Of a stretch of 51,326 nucleotides of DNA, positions 44,866 through 51,326 are shown piece by piece. The stretch is taken from assembly GCA_021812385.1 (NCBI GenBank), contig JAKANO010000020.1:1-51326 (forward strand), written 5' to 3'. A model generated the notes under the pieces. The model ran no database searches, was not told the origin of the DNA, and saw nothing but the letters and a program-made list of their open reading frames with translations. The first letter of the stretch is position 1. Every line of letters starts with the position of its first letter. Source of the stretch: Pseudomonadota bacterium (lineage in GTDB: Bacteria; Pseudomonadota; Gammaproteobacteria; Burkholderiales; Thiobacteraceae). The position numbers and the translations under genes were made by a program.

Positions 44866-44950
44866 GGAATTTCTGCTGAATTTACCGCCATTATCAGCTT
44901 CGCGACTACCCTACGCAAGCCTAAGCGGGGAATGGTTATCCTGAACGATT

Positions 44951-45386
44951 AACCGCCAAGACGCCAAGAACGCCAAGAAAACCATTGCAAGGTAAGGCCT
45001 TCGGCTAGATTCGAGGGGTATTTTATTTACGACCATTTAATTTTCCATCGTAAGGTTTAAACCACCGGCTTTAGCCGGTCCGCTTTAGCTGCGAAGATTG
45101 TTTTAGATACAGGCACTGGCGCTAGTACTAAGACATGTGCAGCTCCCTCCCCTTCAAGGGGAGGGCTGGGGTGGGGATGGGTTGAATTTTTTGCTGTGTT
45201 GGAAACCCATCCCCCTCCCAACCTCCCCCTTGAAGGGGGAGGACCGGGTTAGTTGGCGCATGCGCGAATGTTGTCTAGACGCGTCGTTAAGGCGACGCGT
45301 ATCCGGACTTTATTCCGTAACTCAAACCCACCAGCTTTGGCTGGTGGTTGTTTAGTTTTCTTGGCGTTCTTGGCGCCTTGGCGGTT
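44951..45386. mobile_element. MITE-like element with 32-bp terminal inverted repeats and nested palindromes
   Basis: The left end (44951-44982) begins AACCGCCAAGACGCCAAG and the right end (45355-45386) is its inverted copy with one mismatch in 32. Each end is built from CGCCAAG units. Inside are five palindromes: ACCGGC/GCCGGT (45064-45079), a CCCTCCCCTT...AAGGGGAGGG palindrome (45145-45165) and its CCTCCCCCTT...AAGGGGGAGG counterpart (45222-45242), GCGCATGCGC (45256-45265), ACGCGTCG/CGACGCGT (45279-45300) and CCACCAGC/GCTGGTGG (45328-45347). No gene is present in its 436 bp. It ends 9 bp from the ald stop. Confidence 0.7.
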
Positions 45387-45394
45387 CAAAAGGT

Positions 45395-46507
45395 TTATTC
45401 GGATAGCAAGGTTTCTGGTGCGGTGCAAGCTAAGCCCAAATCTTCCGCCAGGCCGGCATGCGTCACTTGCCCGCGATACAGTTGCAAGCCTAGACGCAAG
45501 CCGGCATTTTCGCGCAGAGCAGCGCGCGGGTCGTGCGCCAGTTTGAGTAGGTAGGGCAGGGTGGCGTTGGTCAGGGCTTCGGTCGCGGTGCGGGCGCAAG
45601 CGGCGGGCATGTTGCTGACGCAATAATGCACCACGCCTTCTTCGATATAGGTGGGGTCGGTATGCGTGGTGGGGCGCGAGGTTTCGGATGAGCCGCCTTG
45701 ATCGATGGCCACATCCACCAATACCGCGCCGTGCTTCATGTTGCGCACCATGTCGCGCGTGATGAGTTTCGCGGCGCGCTTACCGGGAATATAGATCGAG
45801 CTCACCACCAAATCGGCCTCGCGCGTGAGTGCGGCGATGGCCTGCGCTTCGGAATAGCGCGTCTTCAGGCGCGGGCCAAATACATCGTCCAGATAACGCA
45901 GGCGTTGCAGATTGATATCCAGGATGGTGACATCGGCGCCCAGTCCCATGGCCATGCGCGCGGCTTGCGTACCCACCGCGCCGGCGCCGATCAGCAATAC
46001 TTTGCCCGGCGCCACGCCGGGCACGCCGCCGAGCAACACGCCGGCGCCGCCTGCCGCCATATGCAGGTTATTCGCGCCCACCTGCACGGCGATGCGACCG
46101 GCCACTTCGGACATCGGCGTGAGCAAGGGCAGGGCGCCGCTGGCATCGCTGACGGTTTCGTAGGCCACGGCGATGATTTGCTGCGCCATCAGCGCTTGCG
46201 CGAGGCTCGGCGCCGCGGCCAGATGGAAATAACAAAACAAAACTTGGCCCGGGTGCAGTAAGGCGATTTCGGGCGGCAAGGGCTCTTTGACTTTCACCAC
46301 CAGCGGACAGGCATACACCGCTTGCGCATCCGCGACGATCTGCGCACCGCTGGCTTGGTAATCGGCATCGCTAAAGCCAATGGCGGCGCCGGCCTGGGTT
46401 TGTACCAGGACGCTATGGCCCGCCGCCACCAAGGCATGCACCCCGGCCGGCGTGACGCCGACGCGGAATTCGTGGTCTTTGATTTCCTTGGGGACGCCGA
46501 TCAGCAT
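45395..46507 (-). CDS. ald: Alanine dehydrogenase
   Basis: 370 residues from ATG 46507 (MLIGVPKEIKDHEFRVGVTP), the normal length. NAD-dependent interconversion of L-alanine with pyruvate and ammonia. The dinucleotide-binding motif is GAGAVGTQAARMAMGLGADV followed by a DIN acidic region, and the family segment AGGAGVLLGGVPGV precedes it. The Lys and His involved in pyruvate binding are expected in the KVKEPL and YFHLAA regions, both present. It starts 5 bp after the kup stop, so it is probably co-transcribed with kup and pyrD. Confidence 0.95.
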   Translation of the reverse strand: MLIGVPKEIKDHEFRVGVTPAGVHALVAAGHSVLVQTQAGAAIGFSDADYQASGAQIVADAQAVYACPLVVKVKEPLPPEIALLHPGQVLFCYFHLAAAPSLAQALMAQQIIAVAYETVSDASGALPLLTPMSEVAGRIAVQVGANNLHMAAGGAGVLLGGVPGVAPGKVLLIGAGAVGTQAARMAMGLGADVTILDINLQRLRYLDDVFGPRLKTRYSEAQAIAALTREADLVVSSIYIPGKRAAKLITRDMVRNMKHGAVLVDVAIDQGGSSETSRPTTHTDPTYIEEGVVHYCVSNMPAACARTATEALTNATLPYLLKLAHDPRAALRENAGLRLGLQLYRGQVTHAGLAEDLGLACTAPETLLSE

Positions 46508-46512
46508 GGCGT

Positions 46513-48399
46513 TTAAATCTCCACCTGCGAGCCCAGTTCGATCACGCGGTTGGTCGGGATGCGGAAGAAGCTCATCGCACTTTCCGCGTTGCGCGCCATG
46601 GTGATGAACAGGTGTTCGCGCCACAGCGCCATGCCGGGCATGCCGGTGGAGATGATGGTTTCGCGGCTCAAGAAGAACGAGGTCTGCATCATGTCGAAGC
46701 TGATGCCTTTCTGTTTGCTGAGCAGTAGCGCCTTGGGAATATTCTGTTCATCTTGAAAGCCGAAATGCAGGAATATGCGATAGAAGCCATGGCCCATGTC
46801 TTCGATCTGCATGCGCTTGTTGGCGGCGATATAGGGCACGTCTTGAGTCATCACGGTCAGGAATACCACGCGCTCATGCAGCACTTTGTTGTGCGCCAGG
46901 TTGTGCAGCAGGGCGTGCGGCACGCCTTCCTTGCTGGCGGTCAGGAACACCGCAGTACCGGGAACGCGCGTCGGCGGGTGGGCGATCATGCTTTGCACGA
47001 AGGGTTCGAGTGCGATCGAGCCGGTTTGTAGGCGCTGCAATAATAATTGCCGGCCGCGCTTCCAAGTGGAAAGCAGGGTGAATACGATCAGGCCGATGAA
47101 TAAGGGGAACCAGCCGCCTTGCACGATCTTGACCGAGTTGGCGGTGAAGAAGGCGATGTCCACGGTGAGGAAACCGATTAAGCCGGCAATCGCAATCCAG
47201 CGATTCCAGCGCCACAGGCTGAGCACCACCACGAAGCCGAGAATGGTATCGATGGCCATGGTGCCGGTGACCGCGATGCCGTAGGCGGCGGCCAGGTTGC
47301 TGGACGAATTGAAACCAAGGACCAAGGCAAAGATGCCCAGCAACAACGACCAATTGATGAAGGGGATGTAAATTTGTCCAATTTCATGTTCGGAGGTATG
47401 CACGATTTGCATGCGCGGCAAATAGCCGAGCTGGATTGCCTGGCGCGTCACGGAAAAGGCACCGGAAATCACGGCTTGCGAAGCGATGATGGTGGCTGCG
47501 GTGGCCAGGCCGATCAAGGGAAACAAAGCCCAGCCAGGCGCTTGCAGATAAAACGGATTGGAGATGGTCAGCGGGTCGCGGATCAGCATGGCGCCTTGGC
47601 CGAAATAATTCAACAGCAGCGCCGGCAGCACAAACCAAAACCACGCCAAGCGAATCGGGCTGCGTCCGAAATGCCCCATGTCGGCGTAGAGCGCTTCGGC
47701 GCCGGTCACGGCCAGCACCACGGCGCCCAACACCAAAAATCCATAGCCACCGTGGGTGGCGAAGAAATGAAAAGCGTAGTACGGATTCAACGCCAACAGC
47801 ACTTCCGGCGTGTGCATGATATTCATGATGCCAAGCACGGCTAGCACCAGGAACCACGTCAACATGATCGGGCCGAACCAAATGCCGACGCGGCGCGTGC
47901 CGCCACGCTGGATCACGAATAAAAGCAGCAGTACGATCAAGGCCACCGGAACCACCAGCGCCGAGAGCGCGGGTGCGGCGACGTTCAAGCCTTCCACCGC
48001 GGATAGCACCGAGATGGCGGGCGTGATCATACCGTCGCCGTAAAACAGCGAAGCGCCGAAAATGCCCAGCGCCAGCAGCAACCAGCTTTTGCGCGTACCG
48101 CTCGGCACGGCGCGCTGCACCAATGCCAGCAAGGCCATGATGCCGCCTTCGCCGTTGTTGTCGGCGCGCATGATGAACACCACGTACTTGAGTGACACGA
48201 CGATGATCAGCGCCCAAAATATCAGCGACAAAATACCCATCACATTGGGCGCACTGACCGCCAACGGATGGTGGCCGGCGAACACTTCTTTCAAGGTATA
48301 CAGCGGGCTGGTACCGATGTCGCCGAACACCACGCCAATGGCGGCTACGGCTAGTCCCATGGTGCCTTGGCGTGGCTGCTCGGATGCGGTTGGGTTCAT
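46513..48399 (-). CDS. kup: Kup-type low-affinity potassium transporter
   Basis: 628 residues from ATG 48399 (MNPTASEQPRQG), normal for Kup. Twelve membrane segments occupy about the first 430 residues; AIGVVFGDIGTSPLYTLKEVF is the conserved beginning of the first, with the Asp thought to bind the ion. The C-terminal ~200 residues form a cytoplasmic domain. Kup proteins take up K+ with protons. The gene lies between pyrD (5 bp upstream) and ald (5 bp downstream); no strong ribosome binding site is visible, so coupling to pyrD is likely. Confidence 0.95.
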   Translation of the reverse strand: MNPTASEQPRQGTMGLAVAAIGVVFGDIGTSPLYTLKEVFAGHHPLAVSAPNVMGILSLIFWALIIVVSLKYVVFIMRADNNGEGGIMALLALVQRAVPSGTRKSWLLLALGIFGASLFYGDGMITPAISVLSAVEGLNVAAPALSALVVPVALIVLLLLFVIQRGGTRRVGIWFGPIMLTWFLVLAVLGIMNIMHTPEVLLALNPYYAFHFFATHGGYGFLVLGAVVLAVTGAEALYADMGHFGRSPIRLAWFWFVLPALLLNYFGQGAMLIRDPLTISNPFYLQAPGWALFPLIGLATAATIIASQAVISGAFSVTRQAIQLGYLPRMQIVHTSEHEIGQIYIPFINWSLLLGIFALVLGFNSSSNLAAAYGIAVTGTMAIDTILGFVVVLSLWRWNRWIAIAGLIGFLTVDIAFFTANSVKIVQGGWFPLFIGLIVFTLLSTWKRGRQLLLQRLQTGSIALEPFVQSMIAHPPTRVPGTAVFLTASKEGVPHALLHNLAHNKVLHERVVFLTVMTQDVPYIAANKRMQIEDMGHGFYRIFLHFGFQDEQNIPKALLLSKQKGISFDMMQTSFFLSRETIISTGMPGMALWREHLFITMARNAESAMSFFRIPTNRVIELGSQVEI

Positions 48400-48404
48400 G
48401 GGGA

Positions 48405-49457
48405 TTAGGCGGTTGGTTGATTGAGCGATTGGGTTTCGGGCGCACACAGCGCTTGCACGGCTTCGCCCACCAGGTCCGGGCCGCGATAAATCAGCCCGGT
48501 GTAGATTTGCACCAGTTGCGCGCCGGCGTCGATTTTTTCGCGCGCATCGGCGCCGCTCATAATGCCGCCAACGCCGATGATCGGCAGCGCGCCGTCCAGC
48601 GCCTGATGCAGCGCGCGGATCACGGCGGTGGATTTTTCCTTCACCGGCGCGCCGCTTAAGCCGCCCGTTTCTTCGGCATGCGGCAAGCCCGCGACGGCAT
48701 CGCGCGCAATCGTCGTATTGGTGGCGATGACGCCATCGATTTTATGCCGCATCAGCAGTTCGGCGATGGATTGAATCTGCGCCAGCTCCAAATCCGGCGC
48801 GATCTTGAGCGCCAGCGGCACGTATTTGCCATGCTGATCGGCGAGCCGCGCTTGTTCGGCTTTCAATTGCGTCAGCAGCGCGTCGAGTGCATCCGCGCCT
48901 TGCAGCGCGCGCAGGTTTTGCGTATTCGGCGAGGAAATGTTGATCGTGACATAGCTGGCGTGCGCATACACTTTGCGCCAGCAAATCAGGTAATCCTCCG
49001 CCGCGCGCTCAATCGGCGTATCGAAATTCTTGCCGATATTGATGCCTAAAATGCCGCGGTAGGCGGCGCGCTGCACGTTCTCGATGAGATGATCCACACC
49101 CAGATTATTGAATCCCAGGCGATTGATCAGCGCATTGGCTTGCGGCAGGCGGAACATGCGCGGTTTCGGGTTGCCGGGCTGCGGGCGCGGCGTGGTGGTG
49201 CCGATTTCGATGAAGCCGAAGCCCAGCGCCGCAAGGCCGTCGATGCAGTCGCCGTTTTTATCCAAGCCCGCAGCCAGGCCGACCGGATTGGGAAAGGATA
49301 GCCCCATCACGCTGCGCGGTTCGCAGGCTACGATTTTTGGGGCGGCCAGGGATAACAAACCAGTACGCGCCGCGCGCGCAAGTCCATGAATCGTCAGTTC
49401 GTGCGCGGTCTCGGGATCGAGTGAAAACAACAAGGGACGGACAAGGCAATAAAGCAT
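48405..49457 (-). CDS. pyrD: Dihydroorotate dehydrogenase (quinone), class 2
   Basis: A 350-residue membrane-associated flavoenzyme of pyrimidine synthesis that oxidises dihydroorotate and reduces quinone. The N-terminal helices ([20 protein letters not shown]) bind the membrane and quinone, which marks class 2. The catalytic base is S175 in [14 protein letters not shown]-binding segments [13 protein letters not shown] and [14 protein letters not shown] are present. It is first of the pyrD-kup-ald unit and divergent from the small gene at 49531. Confidence 0.96.
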   Translation of the reverse strand: MLYCLVRPLLFSLDPETAHELTIHGLARAARTGLLSLAAPKIVACEPRSVMGLSFPNPVGLAAGLDKNGDCIDGLAALGFGFIEIGTTTPRPQPGNPKPRMFRLPQANALINRLGFNNLGVDHLIENVQRAAYRGILGINIGKNFDTPIERAAEDYLICWRKVYAHASYVTINISSPNTQNLRALQGADALDALLTQLKAEQARLADQHGKYVPLALKIAPDLELAQIQSIAELLMRHKIDGVIATNTTIARDAVAGLPHAEETGGLSGAPVKEKSTAVIRALHQALDGALPIIGVGGIMSGADAREKIDAGAQLVQIYTGLIYRGPDLVGEAVQALCAPETQSLNQPTA

Positions 49458-49473
49458 GCGCGCATTTTACCAT

Positions 49474-49502
49474 TTGCCGGCGGCGCTGGCGTTGGCTATG
49501 TT
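49474..49502 (+). promoter_or_regulatory. Promoter candidate for the small gene at 49531
   Basis: TTGCCG (49474-49479), a 17-bp spacer and TATGTT (49497-49502), each matching consensus at four of six positions. Transcription would start about 20 bases before the ATG. Confidence 0.35.
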
Positions 49503-49530
49503 ACGATGCTGAAAAACAAGAGGACACCCC

Positions 49531-49764
49531 ATGAAACACGAACCAGGCCACGCCTACGAGTCGGAAATCGACGCCCTCATGCGCAAGATGCGCCAAGAGC
49601 CCGCGATCGAGGCCGAACGCCAACGCAACTGGCGCTATTGGTGGCAAGCCAACCCCGCACAGCGCGATAGCGCGAATGTCTGCGACGAAGTGCAAACCCA
49701 AGAAATCGAGCACGATATGGCCTATGCCAGCCGCCGCGAGCAGCCCCAGGGCGGGCGCAAGTAA
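49531..49764 (+). CDS. Small protein, possibly DUF3460-like
   Basis: A 77-residue protein starting MKHEPGHAYESEIDALMRKM, with AGAGGAC as a good ribosome binding site. The segment YESEIDALMRKMRQEPAIEA, then a Trp-rich NWRYWWQANPAQRD, resembles the short DUF3460 proteins of betaproteobacteria; the match is from memory and partial. It is hydrophilic, probably cytoplasmic, with a charged C-terminus. No function is known. It stands 65 bp before the next gene on the same strand. Confidence 0.65.
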   Translation: MKHEPGHAYESEIDALMRKMRQEPAIEAERQRNWRYWWQANPAQRDSANVCDEVQTQEIEHDMAYASRREQPQGGRK

Positions 49765-49829
49765 ATTCGATTTAAGCTAAGTCTTGCCAGTGCCGTAATG
49801 GATGGATACTCATCCTAACGAGCGTCCCC

Positions 49830-51326
49830 ATGGTTCCATCGTTGAGCGTCACGCCGCACGCGCAGGGCAGCCAGGTGCGCGACTTGCTGGCGGATCCGAT
49901 TTTCGAGCAAGCCTGCGCCTTGGGTCTGGCCCGGCTGATCCCTTACACGTCTGAACGCCTGCTCGCCGCCGGGGACTATTTGTATCGCGCGGGCCAATCG
50001 GCGCAGGAATTTTTCTACTTGCTGGATGGCCAGGTGCGCTTGGTCACGCAAAAACAGCAGGAAATTATTTCTGACAACCGACGTTTGGGCGAAGAAGCGG
50101 CCACCGATTTCGATACCTATTTAGCCGATGCGGTGGCGCAAACGCCGCTGCGGGTGCTGGTGTTGTCGCGCAAGAGCTTATCCATCCTGTTCGAATCCAA
50201 GCCGGCGCTGAAAGCGGAATTTTATTTTTCGCTGATGCAAACTTTCGCCGGCGATCATCTGCATCCAGCCGGCTCATCGCTGCCAGCCCAGCAAGAGTCA
50301 ATTGAGCCAATGTTGGACGAGCAGCCCAAAGCCGAAAGCTGGATCTGCCTCGTCGGTTGGCTGCTGGTTTTTATCGCGCCCGCCCTGGTGTTGCAGTTTG
50401 GCCAAGGCTGGGGCTTGGAGAAGAACGCGGTGTATTTCCTGGCGATTTTTTCTTCGACCATTGTGATGTGGGTTTTTAGCCTGGTGGATGAATACATCCC
50501 GGGCATTTTCGCCTTGCTGGCAACGCTGGCGATGGATTTGGTGCCGATGCCGGTGATTCTGTCCGGCATGGCGTCGGATGGCTTTATGCTCGCCATGAGC
50601 GTGCTTGGCTTGGGCGCGGTGATCGTCGCTTCCGGTTTGAGTTACCGCCTGCTGCTGCTGTTGATGCTGCGTTTGCCCAATACGCCGTTTTGGCAAAACG
50701 GCGCAATCCTGGGCATTGGTTTTATGCTCACGCCCTTGATTCCTTCGATCAATGGCCGGGTGGCCTTGGTCAGTCCTTTCCTCTCCGATATGTTGGAAAT
50801 CCTGCGGCAAAAACTCAAGGGCGTGAGCGCCAATCAGTTGGCGGTTTCGGCCTTTACCGGCGTGAGCTTGCTGTCTGCTGTTTTTCTCAGCAGCAAGTCG
50901 GTCAACTTCGTCATCTTCGGCTTGCTGCCGGATCAAATCCAAGACCAATTTCAATGGCTGAGTTGGCTGCAAGCATCGGCCGTGACGGGCTTGGTGTTGC
51001 TGGTGATTTATGTGCTGCTGGCGGCGACGCTGCTGCGCGGGCATGAGCCGTCGCATTTGTCGCGCGAGCAGCTGGCGGTGCAGCTATCCCTGTTGGGACG
51101 TTTGAAGCGCGGCGAATGGGCCGCCATTCTCGGCGTGGGCTTGTTCATGCTGGGCGTGCTGACAACCTCGATTCATAAAGTGCCTTCGCCTTGGTTGGGT
51201 ATGGCTGTTTTGTTCGGCATCCTGCTGTTCGGCGCGCTCAACCGCAAGCAATTCCAACAAAATATCGATTGGCCGTTCTTGATTTATTTAGCCGGCATCG
51301 TCGGCATTGCCAGCGCCATCAGCTAC
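49830..51326 (+). CDS. Cyclic-nucleotide-binding-like domain fused to SLC13-type transporter (3' end missing)
   Basis: The frame is open from ATG 49830 for 499 codons to the end of the window. Residues ~20-135 resemble a cyclic nucleotide-binding (Crp/cNMP) domain: LLAAGDYLYRAGQSAQEFFY with DGQVRLV. The phosphate-binding cassette region reads LGEEAATDFDTYLADAVAQT and lacks the usual Arg-Ser/Thr pair, so cAMP binding is doubtful. From ~175 on there are many membrane segments with SLC13/DASS-like sequence (VDEYIPGIFALLATLAMDLV, then LGLGAVIVASGLSYRLL), suggesting a sodium-coupled di/tricarboxylate or sulfate carrier. The cNMP-like part would be cytoplasmic. No strong ribosome binding site precedes it. 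Confidence 0.8.
   Translation, partial: MVPSLSVTPHAQGSQVRDLLADPIFEQACALGLARLIPYTSERLLAAGDYLYRAGQSAQEFFYLLDGQVRLVTQKQQEIISDNRRLGEEAATDFDTYLADAVAQTPLRVLVLSRKSLSILFESKPALKAEFYFSLMQTFAGDHLHPAGSSLPAQQESIEPMLDEQPKAESWICLVGWLLVFIAPALVLQFGQGWGLEKNAVYFLAIFSSTIVMWVFSLVDEYIPGIFALLATLAMDLVPMPVILSGMASDGFMLAMSVLGLGAVIVASGLSYRLLLLLMLRLPNTPFWQNGAILGIGFMLTPLIPSINGRVALVSPFLSDMLEILRQKLKGVSANQLAVSAFTGVSLLSAVFLSSKSVNFVIFGLLPDQIQDQFQWLSWLQASAVTGLVLLVIYVLLAATLLRGHEPSHLSREQLAVQLSLLGRLKRGEWAAILGVGLFMLGVLTTSIHKVPSPWLGMAVLFGILLFGALNRKQFQQNIDWPFLIYLAGIVGIASAISY

Overview
The window looks like a chromosomal segment of a betaproteobacterium, most likely of the Nitrosomonadales/Gallionellales-Sulfuricella type. This rests on moderately GC-rich DNA with many GCG/GCC/GGC codons, the order lptFG / pepA-holC-valS, the ECF sigma-DUF3619-DUF3106-RDD block beside ilvBHC-psd-pssA-leuA, and the rnf cluster. 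The assignment is inferred from gene content and order; no database was searched.

Layout. 1-3 kb: the end of an AsmA-like protein with a very long repetitive cytoplasmic coiled coil, then two small unknown genes, one behind a sigma-54-like promoter. 3-8.6 kb (minus strand): pepA, holC, a Pro-rich protein and valS. 8.7-10.9 kb: lptF-lptG. 10.9-12.9 kb (minus): an ECF sigma factor operon with a single-pass membrane protein (DUF3619), an exported protein with two LTxxQ-type motifs (DUF3106) and an RDD membrane protein. 13-19.6 kb: branched-chain amino acid and phospholipid genes ilvB-ilvH-ilvC-psd-pssA-leuA. leuA is preceded by a 27-codon, leucine-rich, apparently leaderless leader ORF and an attenuator-like hairpin. 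19.7-24.5 kb: a GcvR-like ACT protein, small unknown genes, a metallophosphoesterase and a six-TM GAF-PAS class III adenylate cyclase.

24.5-29.4 kb is an accessory island whose codon use is less GC-rich than its neighbours. It holds a PLD-family nuclease with BfiI-like H-x-K...N...E residues, facing one long protein that contains two complete DNA methyltransferase domains. The best reading is a compact restriction-modification system for an asymmetric site. Non-coding flanks without recognisable genes border it. 29.4-32.3 kb: a secreted DUF4139 protein and a FadL-type outer-membrane channel, convergent across a cruciform. 32.6-38.8 kb: type IV pilus minor pilins (pilE-like, fimT, pilV, pilW, pilX) and pilY1, ending at a strong bidirectional terminator.

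38.9-44.9 kb (minus): rnfA-B-C, then an independently transcribed-looking DUF4189 gene, then rnfD-G-E. Upstream of rnfA lies a 436-bp element bounded by 32-bp terminal inverted repeats (31/32 matching) and packed with nested palindromes. 45.4-49.5 kb (minus): ald, kup, pyrD. The window ends inside a cyclic-nucleotide-binding-like domain fused to an SLC13-type transporter.

The observations I rate highest are the leaderless leucine attenuator, the PLD nuclease/double-methyltransferase pair, the ECF/DUF3619/DUF3106/RDD block read as a CnrYXH-like envelope-sensing module, the TIR element upstream of rnfA, and the heptad-repeat hairpin that covers the psd start codon.
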